Shown here piece by piece: positions 7,793-16,452 of a stretch of DNA of 45,128 nucleotides. Within the stretch, counting starts at the first letter, position 1. Every line of letters begins with the position of its first letter. Below the pieces are notes generated by a model. The model was not told where the DNA came from. It saw only the letters and a list, made by a program, of their open reading frames with translations, and made no database searches. Source of the DNA: Candidatus Bathyarchaeota archaeon (GTDB taxonomy: Archaea; Thermoproteota; Bathyarchaeia; Bathyarchaeales; Bathycorpusculaceae); contig JAAYYI010000018.1 of NCBI GenBank assembly GCA_012515445.1, forward strand, positions 1 to 45,128. The letters are read 5' to 3'. Made by a program: the position numbers and the translations under genes.

Positions 7793-8203
7793 TTGAGCTT
7801 CAATTATGATGATTTGCTTAAACGCGCATGCGAGCAGATGCCTGAAGTGCAGGCGAAGAAAGAGCGCCTTGAATTGCCCCGCATCCAAACTCAGACTGTG
7901 GGCATGCGTACAACTATCGCTAACTTTAAAGAGATCGCGGACGCACTTGACCGCGACCCCCAGCACATAATAAAATTCTTAACACGTGAAATGGCCACAG
8001 CAGCCACATTCCACGACAACCGCGCTATCTTCCAGGGCAAATTCCGCTCCGACAGCTTCGAGCGCCTACTAAGCCGCTATCTAGAAGCTTACGTCGTCTG
8101 CCCGGTATGCAAACGCCCAGACACGAAAATTGTTAAAGAAAAACGTCTCTCATTCCTCGTCTGCAACGCCTGCGGCGCAAAATCTTCAGTAAAGCAACTC
8201 TAG
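7793..8203 (+). CDS. Translation initiation factor 2 subunit beta (aIF2-beta)
   Basis: 136 aa, the usual archaeal size. It is part of the heterotrimeric aIF2 that brings Met-tRNAi to the ribosome. The N-terminal helix NYDDLLKRACEQMP contacts the gamma subunit. The central alpha/beta domain includes the conserved RTTIANFKEIADALDRDP and HIIKFLTREMATA. The C-terminal zinc ribbon has VCPVCKRPDT and VCNACGAKS (four Cys). Start is TTG 7793; gggtga at 7775-7780 is a possible ribosome site. It is followed by a DUF424 gene 10 nt downstream, a pairing compatible with a translation-linked operon. Confidence 0.93.
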   Translation: MSFNYDDLLKRACEQMPEVQAKKERLELPRIQTQTVGMRTTIANFKEIADALDRDPQHIIKFLTREMATAATFHDNRAIFQGKFRSDSFERLLSRYLEAYVVCPVCKRPDTKIVKEKRLSFLVCNACGAKSSVKQL

Positions 8204-8213
8204 GCGAGTAGCG

Positions 8214-8510
8214 ATGGACGTTTACCTAAACGTTAAGAAATCCGGCGAGCACACAGTGCTGGCGGTATGCGACTGCGAATTGCTGGGCAAAACGCTTAGG
8301 GAAGGCAAAATCTGCTTTAACATCAAAAGCGAATTCTACAACGGACGCAAAGCCAGCGTCGAGGAAGCCGTGGAGCTAATCGGCAACTCCACCATTGTCA
8401 ACTTGGTAGGCAAAAACTGCGTCCAAACCGCCATAAAACGCGGATTTGTGCATCCGGAAGCAATCATCGAGATACAGGGCGTCCCACACGCACAAATCAT
8501 GAAGCTCTAA
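8214..8510 (+). CDS. DUF424 protein
   Basis: 98 aa, archaea-specific DUF424 family. Visible landmarks are LLGKTLREGKICFNIKSEFY near the N-terminus and a C-terminal VGKNCVQTAIKRGFVHPEAI segment. The family is small, soluble and functionally uncharacterised. It starts 10 nt after the aIF2-beta stop, so it is almost certainly cotranscribed. Its last 14 nt overlap the end of the convergent WbqC-like gene. Confidence 0.85.
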   Translation: MDVYLNVKKSGEHTVLAVCDCELLGKTLREGKICFNIKSEFYNGRKASVEEAVELIGNSTIVNLVGKNCVQTAIKRGFVHPEAIIEIQGVPHAQIMKL

Positions 8511-9258
8511 GCGACCCCTTCGGCAGCATCAACGGGTTCGCCATTGAGACTTCGGAAAATAGCTTTTTTTCCTCCACCCTACCGCCGCCAAGAATAATCT
8601 CCTTTGATTCAGGACCCATATTAAACAGCAAATCTATCACCGACAGGTTAGGCTCAAATCCGCCATACACCTGCCGATAGCTCGGGTGCTCATAGCTATG
8701 CCAATGCACGCACACGCCCGACTGATTAAACAGTTCCTCTTTAATGTAGTCCCGTCCGCCCGACCCAGAAAGGTAAATGTCGGCGCCCATAAACTTGCAC
8801 ATCGACACAAGCTTCTCGTTTTTCTCTGCGCCGCCATAGGGGAACTCGGAACTGCGGATCATACGCACATCTATACCAAGCACACCAGCAATCAAGCGGA
8901 TCAAGTGCAGATTTAAGCCAATTAGCATTTCATGATTAAACAGCAGTGCATCCTCAATAAGGGGGTAATACTCCTCGAAATATGGCGCTTTACGGTACTG
9001 CGTCTTAATCATGTTAACCTGCTTAACCCGCCATTGGGCACCATGTATTTTCACGTCTTTTAACGTCTGCGGATGCCCATGCATAATTGGCACCGTCAAC
9101 CACTCCCACCCTGCTGAAGTACGGATGCGGTTACGGTTATGAAAGCCGCCATGCTGGTACTGAGCGTCATCGTACACTACGTACACGTCGCATCTTGCCA
9201 GCTTATCGAAGAATCCCAACCACGGAAGATATTCTGGTTGATGAACATAAACCCTCAT
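8497..9258 (-). CDS. WbqC-like protein
   Basis: 253 aa from ATG. The N-terminus VYVHQPEYLPWLGFFDKLARC, the DDAQYQHGGFHNRNRI stretch and IYLSGSGGRDYI are characteristic of the WbqC-like family (PF08889). Members often sit in O-antigen or glycan gene clusters; the biochemical role is unproven. No other glycan genes flank it here. The closest glycan-like gene is the DUF1919 protein about 8 kb away. It is convergent with and overlaps the DUF424 gene by 14 nt. Confidence 0.85.
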   Translation of the reverse strand: MRVYVHQPEYLPWLGFFDKLARCDVYVVYDDAQYQHGGFHNRNRIRTSAGWEWLTVPIMHGHPQTLKDVKIHGAQWRVKQVNMIKTQYRKAPYFEEYYPLIEDALLFNHEMLIGLNLHLIRLIAGVLGIDVRMIRSSEFPYGGAEKNEKLVSMCKFMGADIYLSGSGGRDYIKEELFNQSGVCVHWHSYEHPSYRQVYGGFEPNLSVIDLLFNMGPESKEIILGGGRVEEKKLFSEVSMANPLMLPKGSLRAS

Positions 9259-9400
9259 AGCAACAACTCAGAAAGCCGCTGCGCCACTGAACATTACAAA
9301 TGGTGGAATGCCAATTTGCAGTGGGCGACTTCAAAAGAAAAACCGCGTCCGATATTATAAGGGCATGTTGCATAGTGGATGTAGCTACAAGTAGTGGCTT

Positions 9401-10546
9401 CTACAGAAGAGCGGATGCTGCTTCAGATATGAGCTTGCGCACGGGCAAATGCTGAGGACAAACCTGCTCGCATTGTCCGCAGTGGATGCAGCTGTTTGCT
9501 CGTCGCTCATCAGGCACCGCTAGAAGATAGCGTTCCTTTATACGCCCTTGCTCTTCTGGTTCACGGCGCTTCGACGCATACTCATTAAGGAACCCAAGCG
9601 TTACAGGAATATCGATGCTCTGCGGACAATGACTGCAGTACCGGCACTTGCTGCATCCGATGTAGCCTAAACTCAGAAACAGCTCCCGCGACTTGGAAAG
9701 CGCAGAAACCTCCGTTGAAGTAAGCGTATTAGCGCCAGACGCTTCCGCACTCGCCAAATTCTGCTGCAGTTGCCCCATAGCGTTCATCCCGCTAAGCGCA
9801 GTTGCCACCTCGCTGTGATTCCAGACCCAACGCAGCGCCCAATCAGCCGCTGAACGTTTCACACCGGTCTTATCCCACTCGCGCTGGATGTCAACTGGCG
9901 GCTGAACCGCAAGCAAACCCCCCGCAAGCGGCTCCATAACAACCACCGCCAACCCCCTACCCGCAGCGTACTCCAACCCAGCTTTGCCCGCCTGATAATG
10001 CTCATCAAGATAATTATACTGAATCTGACAAAACGTCCAATCAAATGCATCCACGATTTCGCGGAAAATATCATACTCGTCATGGAAGCTAAATCCCAAA
10101 TAACCGATTTTTCCCTCATCAACTTTGCGCTCAGCCCAGCCCAGTATGTCAAGTTCTTGTGCTTTCCGCCAAGTCTGAGCCATCAAAGAATGCAGCAAAT
10201 AAAAATCAACATGATCGGTTTTTAGCCGTTTTAACTGAGTCTCAAAGACTCTATCTAAATCGGCCTTGCTCTCAACAGAGAAAACAGGCATCTTCGTGGC
10301 GACCTTGACTTTCTCGCGGTAACCCTCCTTTAGGGCTTCTCCTACGACGACTTCACTTTGGCCCTCATGGTACACGTAGGCTGTGTCAATGTAGTTAACC
10401 CCTTGATCAATGGCTGCGCGAATGAGCTTGACAGATTCAGCGACGTTTATGTCCGCTTGATCTTCGCTGTTAAGCGGCAGCCGCATAGCGCCGAAGCCCA
10501 AGGCTGAGACTTTCCAGTCGAGTTTTCCGAAAGGTCGATACTGCAA
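9401..10546 (-). CDS. Aldo/keto reductase with C-terminal ferredoxin domain
   Basis: 381 aa from a TTG start. The aldo/keto reductase barrel spans about residues 1-290, and the catalytic tetrad can be read: D54 and Y59 in DTAYVYHEGQSE, K85 in ATKMP, H119 in FYLLHSL. The C-terminal 90 residues carry Fe-S motifs: CSKCRYCSHCPQSIDIP, then CIHCGQCEQVCPQHLP, the arrangement of 4Fe-4S-containing reductases common in anaerobes. It probably moves electrons between ferredoxin-like clusters and a nicotinamide-linked carbonyl reduction. The substrate is unknown. It appears to be a single-gene unit. Confidence 0.88.
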   Translation of the reverse strand: MQYRPFGKLDWKVSALGFGAMRLPLNSEDQADINVAESVKLIRAAIDQGVNYIDTAYVYHEGQSEVVVGEALKEGYREKVKVATKMPVFSVESKADLDRVFETQLKRLKTDHVDFYLLHSLMAQTWRKAQELDILGWAERKVDEGKIGYLGFSFHDEYDIFREIVDAFDWTFCQIQYNYLDEHYQAGKAGLEYAAGRGLAVVVMEPLAGGLLAVQPPVDIQREWDKTGVKRSAADWALRWVWNHSEVATALSGMNAMGQLQQNLASAEASGANTLTSTEVSALSKSRELFLSLGYIGCSKCRYCSHCPQSIDIPVTLGFLNEYASKRREPEEQGRIKERYLLAVPDERRANSCIHCGQCEQVCPQHLPVRKLISEAASALL

Positions 10547-10722
10547 ACAAATAACACCATCGGAACTACGGCTTATTGGGGATTAATAGGTTTAGTGTTG
10601 TCATACAGCGACATCGCATTCTGCTTCTAATGATCACATGTAACAGAAAATTTAGCCTGAGATTTATCAACCCAAAGATCGCAGTCACCCACGAGATGAA
10701 AGATAGAGCGGAACACCCAGAA

Positions 10723-10730
10723 GTTTAAAT
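10723..10730 (+). promoter_or_regulatory. TATA box of the small Cys-rich gene
   Basis: The sequence gtttaaat lies about 43 nt upstream of TTG 10770, consistent with a start of transcription near 10753. Confidence 0.4.
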
Positions 10731-10769
10731 CCGCTATTACCCTTCTGTAAAGAATAGGCGGTTATCAGT

Positions 10770-10943
10770 TTGGGAAGTATCCTCAATAAGCTTAAAAGCA
10801 GTGCACCCCGACTCGATTTTTACAAGCACAAACATGGCGACTGCGCAAACTTTAACAACGGAACATGCAAAGCAGCCCATTTTACAAACATTAACCCAAA
10901 AGAGACAGCCTGCCCCCACTTTAAGCACAAGCAGACGGCATAA
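10770..10943 (+). CDS. Small Cys-rich, probably metal-binding protein
   Basis: 57 aa, short enough to be missed by length cut-offs. The C-terminal half reads HGDCANFNNGTCKAAHF followed by ETACPHF, i.e. C-x7-C-x14-C-P-H. This pattern recalls small archaeal proteins with C..F.NGxC....aCP.F, probably binding a metal or cluster. The N-terminus is basic. Start is TTG 10770 (in-frame stop at 10755), and a TATA-like element is in place. The reverse strand also has a 63-codon frame here, but its composition is not protein-like. Function unknown. Confidence 0.55.
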   Translation: MGSILNKLKSSAPRLDFYKHKHGDCANFNNGTCKAAHFTNINPKETACPHFKHKQTA

Positions 10944-10979
10944 CTGCCTAACTGAATAACTGATTCGTGATTTAGAGTC

Positions 10980-11441
10980 CTACGTGATTTTTGTTCCCAT
11001 GATTACAAAGTAACCCATGCCCGAAAAGTTAGGGTCATAATTAAAGGTCATCCGTAGCGAGTTATGCGTGCCATTATTGCTCAGCACATAGCGGTCGGGG
11101 TTCTGGAGGTAATACTTCCAGATAAGTGAAACGTTACCTGCGATTAGATCAGTGGGGATGGTTATGTTGTAAGTGACGGATTTCTTTTCTCCTCCGCGGA
11201 AATAAAGCTCAACCGCACGCCCCGCTGAGGCGTTTATAGGCGAAACCGTTGGAGGGTTCTCTTTATCCCAGTTGGTTTCCAAGGCTACAGTGTAGGTTTT
11301 ATCAGCTACCGAAATGGGGTAAGTAAAATGGTTGATGTTTTGAGGGCTTTCCAAGGTCAATAATACGCCTGTTATGCTGATAACCACAATTATCAATACA
11401 ACTGCTATCATGTTGACGATGTTTCTTTTCACTTCAATCAA
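10980..11441 (-). CDS. Membrane-anchored extracellular protein
   Basis: 153 aa from TTG 11441. A single N-terminal transmembrane helix (about residues 9-29, VNMIAVVLIIVVISITGVLL) follows a short basic cytoplasmic tail. The rest is an extracellular beta-rich domain with several N-glycosylation sequons (NAS, NIT, NVS, NGT, NFS). No known domain is recognised. It is divergent from the next surface protein at 11674, with which it shares a 232-nt promoter region. Confidence 0.7.
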   Translation of the reverse strand: MIEVKRNIVNMIAVVLIIVVISITGVLLTLESPQNINHFTYPISVADKTYTVALETNWDKENPPTVSPINASAGRAVELYFRGGEKKSVTYNITIPTDLIAGNVSLIWKYYLQNPDRYVLSNNGTHNSLRMTFNYDPNFSGMGYFVIMGTKIT

Positions 11442-11642
11442 GAAAGTCCTGATGCACCTAGGTATAAATTTTACGCAAAGAACCGATCTAGTTATCAGTA
11501 TTTATGTTTTCAAAAGCAGAACTTGCCCACCAATGGGGTATAAAAAGCCGCTAAACCTGACACGGGTCGCTTTCATCACCTACAAAACACATGATTTCTT
11601 GTTATTTCAATAGAGAATTTCAGATTTCGTTAAATAAGTAAA

Positions 11643-11650
11643 TTATATAA
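11643..11650 (+). promoter_or_regulatory. TATA box of the 11674 surface protein
   Basis: The sequence ttatataa is centred about 27 nt before the ATG at 11674, predicting a leaderless transcript. Confidence 0.55.
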
Positions 11651-11673
11651 CTGATCCAATTTCAGTTTAAAAT

Positions 11674-12450
11674 ATGTACAAACAGGGCAAGTTTCTCAAG
11701 TTGTGCATAGCAGCTTTGATAGCCTCTTCAATGCTATTAATCGCAACACCAATCGATGCTCAAAGCACACCTGTACCGCAGACGCCAGAATTCATACTAC
11801 GCATAGCAGACCACTCCTATGATGTGCCTTCAACCACAATTTCACATACTGACCCGTGGACTGGAAACATAACCACTTATACACAGCCGGGTTACCATGT
11901 AACCAACCGCTCAATCGAGGTCGCCATAAAGAATCAACCGTTCACTCCATATGTAGATGCTGAGGGTAACACCATCAACCTGTACTATAACATCAGCGTC
12001 AAACCCCGATACGGCGGCAACTGGACTTATTACCCCCACTCCTACGGAGAATACTACAACGCTTCAACCTCCGAATACACTATAAGAGAATTTGGCTTCG
12101 GAGGATACGCAGACACAGTATCACCTCAAATAGGTTACGTTACGCCCGGCGGGGAAGTGGACTTCCGGGTACAGGCGCAAGTCGGTTATTACAAGAACGT
12201 TTGGGTTCCGTTCCCAGGTTCAGATTCACCATTTGCCGGTGGCTACGTTCCAGCATTCTACGGCGAAAGCAGCCAATGGAGCGGCACACAAACCATCAAG
12301 ACACCTGAAGTGACGCCTGACGTAACAGCCTCACCTTCGCCTTCACCTACTATTCCTGAAATGCCGACCATCGCATTCCTGATTCTAACAGCACTTGTGC
12401 CATTGATTGTAATATACTACAAAAAACACAGCAAATCCAACAGAGCCTAA
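11674..12450 (+). CDS. Secreted surface protein with C-terminal membrane anchor
   Basis: 258 aa. The signal peptide covers residues 1-29 (basic start, then LCIAALIASSMLLIATPIDA, cleavage near AQS). The extracellular part is rich in Tyr, Gly and Thr, with at least five N-glycosylation sequons and no recognised domain. A Pro/Thr/Ser linker (VTASPSPSPTIPEMP) precedes the C-terminal helix TIAFLILTALVPLIVIYY and a Lys/Arg tail. This is the typical layout of archaeal surface proteins with a C-terminal anchor. The TATA box about 27 nt upstream suggests leaderless translation. Confidence 0.75.
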   Translation: MYKQGKFLKLCIAALIASSMLLIATPIDAQSTPVPQTPEFILRIADHSYDVPSTTISHTDPWTGNITTYTQPGYHVTNRSIEVAIKNQPFTPYVDAEGNTINLYYNISVKPRYGGNWTYYPHSYGEYYNASTSEYTIREFGFGGYADTVSPQIGYVTPGGEVDFRVQAQVGYYKNVWVPFPGSDSPFAGGYVPAFYGESSQWSGTQTIKTPEVTPDVTASPSPSPTIPEMPTIAFLILTALVPLIVIYYKKHSKSNRA

Positions 12451-12459
12451 TTTCGCAAG

Positions 12460-12774
12460 TCAGCGGGATTGTTTTACTTCACAGCTGCCCTCGCCGCTGC
12501 CCTGCATGCTTCCCATACTTCCACTAGCCATCGAGAGACCCGCATCCTCATGGCACGTTACCCAATGCCCATCGTAACCTGGACGGTCACTAAAAACCTG
12601 ATGGCAAATGGGACATTCAAGACGGTTATTATCCACTTTTTTGGGCTCCTGACGGTCACCTGTTAATCTGCCGCTCACATCAGATTGCCTGTTATCAAGT
12701 TTGCTTACGCCCAAAAACTTCACCGGATAATGAAATCGGATGTCTGCACTTAAAGATGTGTGACTGCCATCCAT
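12460..12774 (-). CDS. Small C2H2 zinc-finger protein
   Basis: 104 aa from ATG 12774. One C2H2 finger near residues 53-75: LECPICHQVFSDRPGYDGHW, then VTCH, giving C-x2-C and H-x4-H ligands. The remaining sequence is polar and low in structure. Archaeal C2H2 proteins usually bind DNA or partner proteins. The start is uncertain: the first 17 nt of the frame match a segment upstream of the other C2H2 gene (see 17083-17099), so they may be promoter sequence, with translation starting further in. Confidence 0.65.
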   Translation of the reverse strand: MDGSHTSLSADIRFHYPVKFLGVSKLDNRQSDVSGRLTGDRQEPKKVDNNRLECPICHQVFSDRPGYDGHWVTCHEDAGLSMASGSMGSMQGSGEGSCEVKQSR

Positions 12775-12849
12775 AACCTATTGCCAATCATTAGTTCTCA
12801 TTTTTTTCGTTAGCAAATATGTGAAAACAAACCTTATGGGTGGGGTTGC

Positions 12850-13374
12850 TTGTATGAAGTGTTGGGTGCCGTTTGGCTGTCTGATAGTGAAGTGTACCGT
12901 GATAGGCTTGTTAAGGAAGCCCTCAAAAGGGGCAGTAACGAAGACAAGCAGCGATACAGCCAACTACAGCAACGTAAAACCGCAATTTCCCAGCGCCTGC
13001 AGGAGTTATCGGCAGCACAGATTGCACTAAATTTGAGAGATGCCCAGAATACTTTACCTCTAAAGCCCAGCAGCCACCCTATACCAGATAATACCTCAAA
13101 AACACTGGGGCTGCCACGCCCGACTGTAACTCGAAGCAGGCGAGAGGAAACAGATTTTGATTCCAAACACCAACAGTACATGGCGGCGTTAAAAGGCTAC
13201 CAAGCACAAGATGCCACTGTACTGTCGGAGAGACTCAAGCTTATGGATGAATACTTGGTGCTTATCGTAGATTATATGGCGCTTGAAGAGACTGAGAAGT
13301 GGCTTCTACTGTCTATGGCTATTAAAAATCAGTCGAGCTTAATGGGTTACATGCAGAGCGGTAAAGAAGAATAA
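12850..13374 (+). CDS. Helical protein of unknown function
   Basis: 174 aa from TTG 12850 (gggtgggg 12838-12845 upstream; GTG 12859 and TTG 12862 are alternatives). Two charged helical stretches (about residues 17-62 and 105-165) flank a Pro/Thr/Arg-rich linker, suggesting a helical hairpin or coiled-coil protein. No known motif, signal or membrane helix. It is divergent from the C2H2 gene and convergent with dnaJ. Confidence 0.6.
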   Translation: MYEVLGAVWLSDSEVYRDRLVKEALKRGSNEDKQRYSQLQQRKTAISQRLQELSAAQIALNLRDAQNTLPLKPSSHPIPDNTSKTLGLPRPTVTRSRREETDFDSKHQQYMAALKGYQAQDATVLSERLKLMDEYLVLIVDYMALEETEKWLLLSMAIKNQSSLMGYMQSGKEE

Positions 13375-13430
13375 CGCAATCAGTTTTTCCTGTTGCAGGG
13401 TTAACCAGAGTTGCCAAAAAGCGGCAGGGT

Positions 13431-14543
13431 TTAAAGTCGGAACTTGCGGCTTTTGCCAGCGTCTGTGCCGAATTCCTTCGCAAGCTGCTCAAGCAGTCCC
13501 TTCTGGCTAGCTGTAAGCTTCTCCGGCACTGATATTCCGACGCGCACATTTAAGTCGCCTCGCCCGTAGCCCCGGAAACGCGGCATGCCTTTACCTCGAA
13601 GTGTGAAGACTTCGCCCACCTGTGTGCCCGGATGTACCTTCACCGTCGCTGGTCCTTCAAGTGTGGGAACCGTGATTTCCGCGCCTAAAGCCGCCTGCGG
13701 GTAATTCAGCATCGCGATATGCCACAGGTCGTCGCCTTCACGAACGAATTGAGGATGCTGCTTCACATGGATTATGACATATAAGTCGCCTGTTTCGCCG
13801 CCAAGCGGAGCAGCTTCGCCTTCTCCGCGTAATCTGCGCTGGTGACCTTCGTCTACGCCCGGCGGAATCTTCACTGTAATGGTTCTGCGTTTACGCACAA
13901 GTCCAGTACCGTGGCAGTTGCTACAGGGGGTCTCGATGATTCTGCCTTTGCCTTTACATGTGGGGCAAGCCGTTACCTGCACGTACATGGCGAAGCCTGC
14001 TTTGCGCATGTTCTGCACTTTACCCTGCCCATTACAAGTCGGGCAAATCCGTGCAGTGCTTCCAGGTGCAGCGCCTGATCCTCCACAGATGTCACAGTGC
14101 TCAGTGCGAGGTACAACGATATCTTTCTCTACGCCTTTAGCGGCTTCCTCCAAGGTGATCTGTAAATCATATGCGAGGTCTTGGCCACGGTTCTGAGTCT
14201 GCTCATATCCGCCGAAGCCCCCGCCGAAAATCGTGCGGAATAAATCGCCGAATCCCATATCCCGGAATACGCTGTCAAAGTCTGTGCTGCGGAATATGTC
14301 CTCTTGGCTGTAGCGCTGGTCAAAGCCTGCGTGGCCGAGGTTGTCGTATTGGCTGCGTTTCTGGTCGTCGCTTAAAACTGCGTATGCTTCGCTGATCTCC
14401 TTAAACTTTTCCTCCGCTCCCGGCTCCTTGTTGCGATCTGGGTGATACTGGAGTGCGAGTTTGCGGTAGGCGTCTTTGATTTGGTCTTTAGATGCGGCTT
14501 TTTCTACGCCGAGAACTTCATAGTAGTCACGTTTCTGGGACAT
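13431..14543 (-). CDS. dnaJ: Chaperone protein DnaJ (type I)
   Basis: 370 aa from ATG 14543. Hsp40 co-chaperone that stimulates DnaK ATPase and delivers clients. The J domain (1-70) has HPD at 34-36. A Gly/Phe-rich segment spans about 92-115. The zinc region (150-214) holds four CxxCxGxG repeats: [32 protein letters not shown]. Substrate-binding C-terminal domains follow to the end. It lies about 8 kb from the grpE-dnaK operon, so the system is split. An AT element with BRE character (cttaaatcc on the minus strand near 14595-14603) lies upstream. Archaeal dnaJ/dnaK/grpE are generally thought to be of bacterial origin. Confidence 0.96.
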   Translation of the reverse strand: MSQKRDYYEVLGVEKAASKDQIKDAYRKLALQYHPDRNKEPGAEEKFKEISEAYAVLSDDQKRSQYDNLGHAGFDQRYSQEDIFRSTDFDSVFRDMGFGDLFRTIFGGGFGGYEQTQNRGQDLAYDLQITLEEAAKGVEKDIVVPRTEHCDICGGSGAAPGSTARICPTCNGQGKVQNMRKAGFAMYVQVTACPTCKGKGRIIETPCSNCHGTGLVRKRRTITVKIPPGVDEGHQRRLRGEGEAAPLGGETGDLYVIIHVKQHPQFVREGDDLWHIAMLNYPQAALGAEITVPTLEGPATVKVHPGTQVGEVFTLRGKGMPRFRGYGRGDLNVRVGISVPEKLTASQKGLLEQLAKEFGTDAGKSRKFRL

Positions 14544-14752
14544 TATGGCGTTACCTTGATGGATATTTGACTTTAGGTAGAATGGCTTAGAGTTGGATTT
14601 AAGTAATACGCATGTTTAAGAGGCGTTCTTGGTGTTCATTCCGCTTAAAAAAATCCCTTTTTTGAATGCCCTATTTCAACTACTGTTTTTTGCGCAAGTA
14701 AAATAATCAGCTCAAGCTGTATTATGTTATTACCAGCTGCTGACAACAGATG

Positions 14753-14760
14753 CTTATATA
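14753..14760 (+). promoter_or_regulatory. TATA box of the 14798 gene pair
   Basis: The sequence cttatata lies about 41 nt upstream of TTG 14798, followed by T-rich sequence; transcription should start near 14783. Confidence 0.5.
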
Positions 14761-14797
14761 CGGTTTTTCTGGCTAGTTTTTTGTATGGTGAATTATT

Positions 14798-15010
14798 TTG
14801 CAGACTACATCTGGTTTAAGTGAGCAGCAGGGCCAGTTGCTCTGTGACGAAATCGCGAATATGCTCCTCAACACAATCGAGGCACAAGACATCGACAACA
14901 AGGTTGAAGCCGCCGTAGATGTGTTTCTAACAAGGCAAAAAATCGACGGCGACCCAGCCGAGTTGGCTAGAAAACTCTCGTGGTCAATCAAAGTGAGGCT
15001 CGCACGTTAA
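14798..15010 (+). CDS. Small soluble protein, unknown
   Basis: 70 aa from TTG 14798, acidic and helical (GLSEQQGQLLCDEIANMLLN, later VDVFLTRQK). No recognised family. A good TATA box is correctly spaced and the next gene (DUF2795) begins 15 nt after the stop with its own ribosome site, so the two are probably cotranscribed. Confidence 0.6.
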   Translation: MQTTSGLSEQQGQLLCDEIANMLLNTIEAQDIDNKVEAAVDVFLTRQKIDGDPAELARKLSWSIKVRLAR

Positions 15011-15024
15011 CGGAGGTGAACTGT

Positions 15025-15246
15025 TTGGTTAGAGGCGAAGGTACCACGGCGCAGGGGTTTGCGTCGCCAGCGAAGATTCAGCACAGCCTAAAAGGTGCAC
15101 ATTACCCATCCACTAAATCCGACCTCGTAAATCTGGCGAAGCGCAACAACGCTCCGGGTGACGTGATGTCGGTTCTGGACTTGATTCCCGAGAAGGAGTA
15201 CATTTCCCCCGCGCATGTGATGAAGGAAGTAGGTAAAAAAGAATAA
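15025..15246 (+). CDS. DUF2795 protein
   Basis: 73 aa. KIQHSLKGAHYPSTKSDLV, then AKRNNAPGDVMSVLDLIPE and EYISPAHVMKEVG, match the DUF2795 family (PF11387), small helical proteins common in bacteria and some archaea with no established function. GGAGGTGA at 15012-15019 sits 5 nt before TTG 15025. That decides this start over earlier in-frame codons (GTG 15016, and a frame opening at 14980 that overlaps the previous gene). Confidence 0.8.
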   Translation: MVRGEGTTAQGFASPAKIQHSLKGAHYPSTKSDLVNLAKRNNAPGDVMSVLDLIPEKEYISPAHVMKEVGKKE

Positions 15247-15281
15247 CCCTTTCGAATTTGCGCTTTTGAGGTTTAACGGCT

Positions 15282-15548
15282 TTGGTAGAAAGCATCGGTA
15301 GTTCGCTGGATGATTCAAGATACGGCATAGCAACCCTGCAGCCGAACAAGGCGATACGCAGATGCCGCATCCGAAACCTGAGAGTAGAATACATCTTAAA
15401 TCAGGTTGCAGTGATCCTAACCTTACCTAAGTCCTGCGCTAAATGCCAATGCATGGACGACTGCACAGACGACTTTATACTACAGATAATAGAGAAAAAC
15501 CAAAGCAACCGACCCCAAATGGGGTCAACCCATTATTTTATCCCCTAA
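15282..15548 (+). CDS. Small Cys-containing protein, uncertain
   Basis: 88 aa from TTG 15282, 36 nt after the DUF2795 gene. A cysteine cluster CAKCQCMDDC near residues 52-61 could bind metal. Codon use is reasonable, but no family is recognised and the final codons run into a palindrome (15511-15526). It could be a third member of the 14798 operon or a chance frame. Confidence 0.4.
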   Translation: MVESIGSSLDDSRYGIATLQPNKAIRRCRIRNLRVEYILNQVAVILTLPKSCAKCQCMDDCTDDFILQIIEKNQSNRPQMGSTHYFIP

Positions 15549-15557
15549 AAATTGGGG
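15511..15557. terminator. Bidirectional hairpins between convergent genes
   Basis: Two GC-stemmed repeats lie end to end: GACCCC-AAAT-GGGGTC (15511-15526) and CCCC-N8-GGGG (15542-15557), separated by an AT-rich stretch. They sit where plus-strand transcription from 14798 meets the minus-strand CdvB-like gene, so a role in termination on both strands is likely. Confidence 0.45.
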
Positions 15558-15571
15558 CGGCAATTAGCCGC

Positions 15572-16249
15572 TTAAACCTCTACGCCTGCGCGTCTAGGCG
15601 GTACTGGACCCGCTGGGCCATCCAAGCCGATTGGGCCGATTTCGGGCAGCCTGTCGCTTAATCTGTGCTCTGCGGCAATCTCAGCTTCTTCAAGAATCTG
15701 CAGAGCATCTGCGCTTGCTGTGATGTTACCTACTTGCAGGTCACTGCTGCCACTTGTTGTTGTGCAGATATCAGTTAGCAAGTTGCCGATATTACCTAGC
15801 TCAGCACTTGCCTCCGGGAATATACCACACATTTCGCTACGCACGTTGTTAAGCAAGCCCTTTGCAGGAGCCAAAACAGCCACGACGTCGCCGAGTTCTG
15901 AAACGGTGCTAAGGCGCATGGAAACGCTTTGAAGCGCAAGCGATGAGTGGCTCAGCATTTTTTCAACTTTGCGAATTTCAGCCAACTCTGTTGCGAGAAT
16001 GTTTGCTCGTTGATCATCGCGCTGAGACATGGCTTTTATGATTCTGCCAAATATTTCTTTATCGCGATTCTGGAAACGAATAACAGCCGCGTCCAAACTA
16101 CGGGTTTGGGCATCCAGGCGCTGTGTAACCGTTGCAATCTGCTCTTTTAAGCCAACTGTGGGTTGGCCGACGTTTTTGATTTTGGAAACTAAAGACGCGG
16201 ATTCGTCTTTTTCTTTCTGTTTCCATCTGTCAGTGAATCCTCTAACCAC
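15572..16249 (-). CDS. CdvB-like ESCRT-III protein
   Basis: 225 aa from GTG 16249 (the frame stays open to 16306 but the extra residues are not family-like). The Snf7/CdvB helical core is recognisable: FTDRWKQKE, LKEQIATVTQRLDAQTRSLD, NRDKEIFGRIIKAMSQRDDQ, then AEIRKVEKMLSHSSLALQSV and a LSTVSELGDVV segment. ESCRT-III proteins polymerise on membranes for archaeal cell division and vesicle release. The C-terminal tail ends in a Pro-rich stretch (LPEIGPIGLDGPAGPVPP) where MIM-type motifs that bind the Vps4/CdvC ATPase usually lie. No C-terminal winged helix is seen, so it resembles the shorter CdvB paralogues. No cdvA or cdvC gene is in the window. Confidence 0.75.
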   Translation of the reverse strand: MVRGFTDRWKQKEKDESASLVSKIKNVGQPTVGLKEQIATVTQRLDAQTRSLDAAVIRFQNRDKEIFGRIIKAMSQRDDQRANILATELAEIRKVEKMLSHSSLALQSVSMRLSTVSELGDVVAVLAPAKGLLNNVRSEMCGIFPEASAELGNIGNLLTDICTTTSGSSDLQVGNITASADALQILEEAEIAAEHRLSDRLPEIGPIGLDGPAGPVPPRRAGVEV

Positions 16250-16452
16250 TATACATTTCCCCAACCCACATGGCAGCCGCGGCGAATAAAAGAATGTTCG
16301 CAACAATTAATTAAAACAGAGTGTTATTCTTATGGTCGTTTTAATAATAAACACGGCAACTTCTGAGAATTAAATAAGCTAATTTTTAAGTATCGCATGG
16401 AAACAAACACATATACTAAACACGGAAACTTTGACGCCACAGCACAAAAACG

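Noticed and set aside
10737-10928. 63-codon minus-strand frame rich in Cys and Val
   Set aside because: It is antisense to the better-supported 57-residue Cys-rich plus-strand gene and matches no protein pattern.
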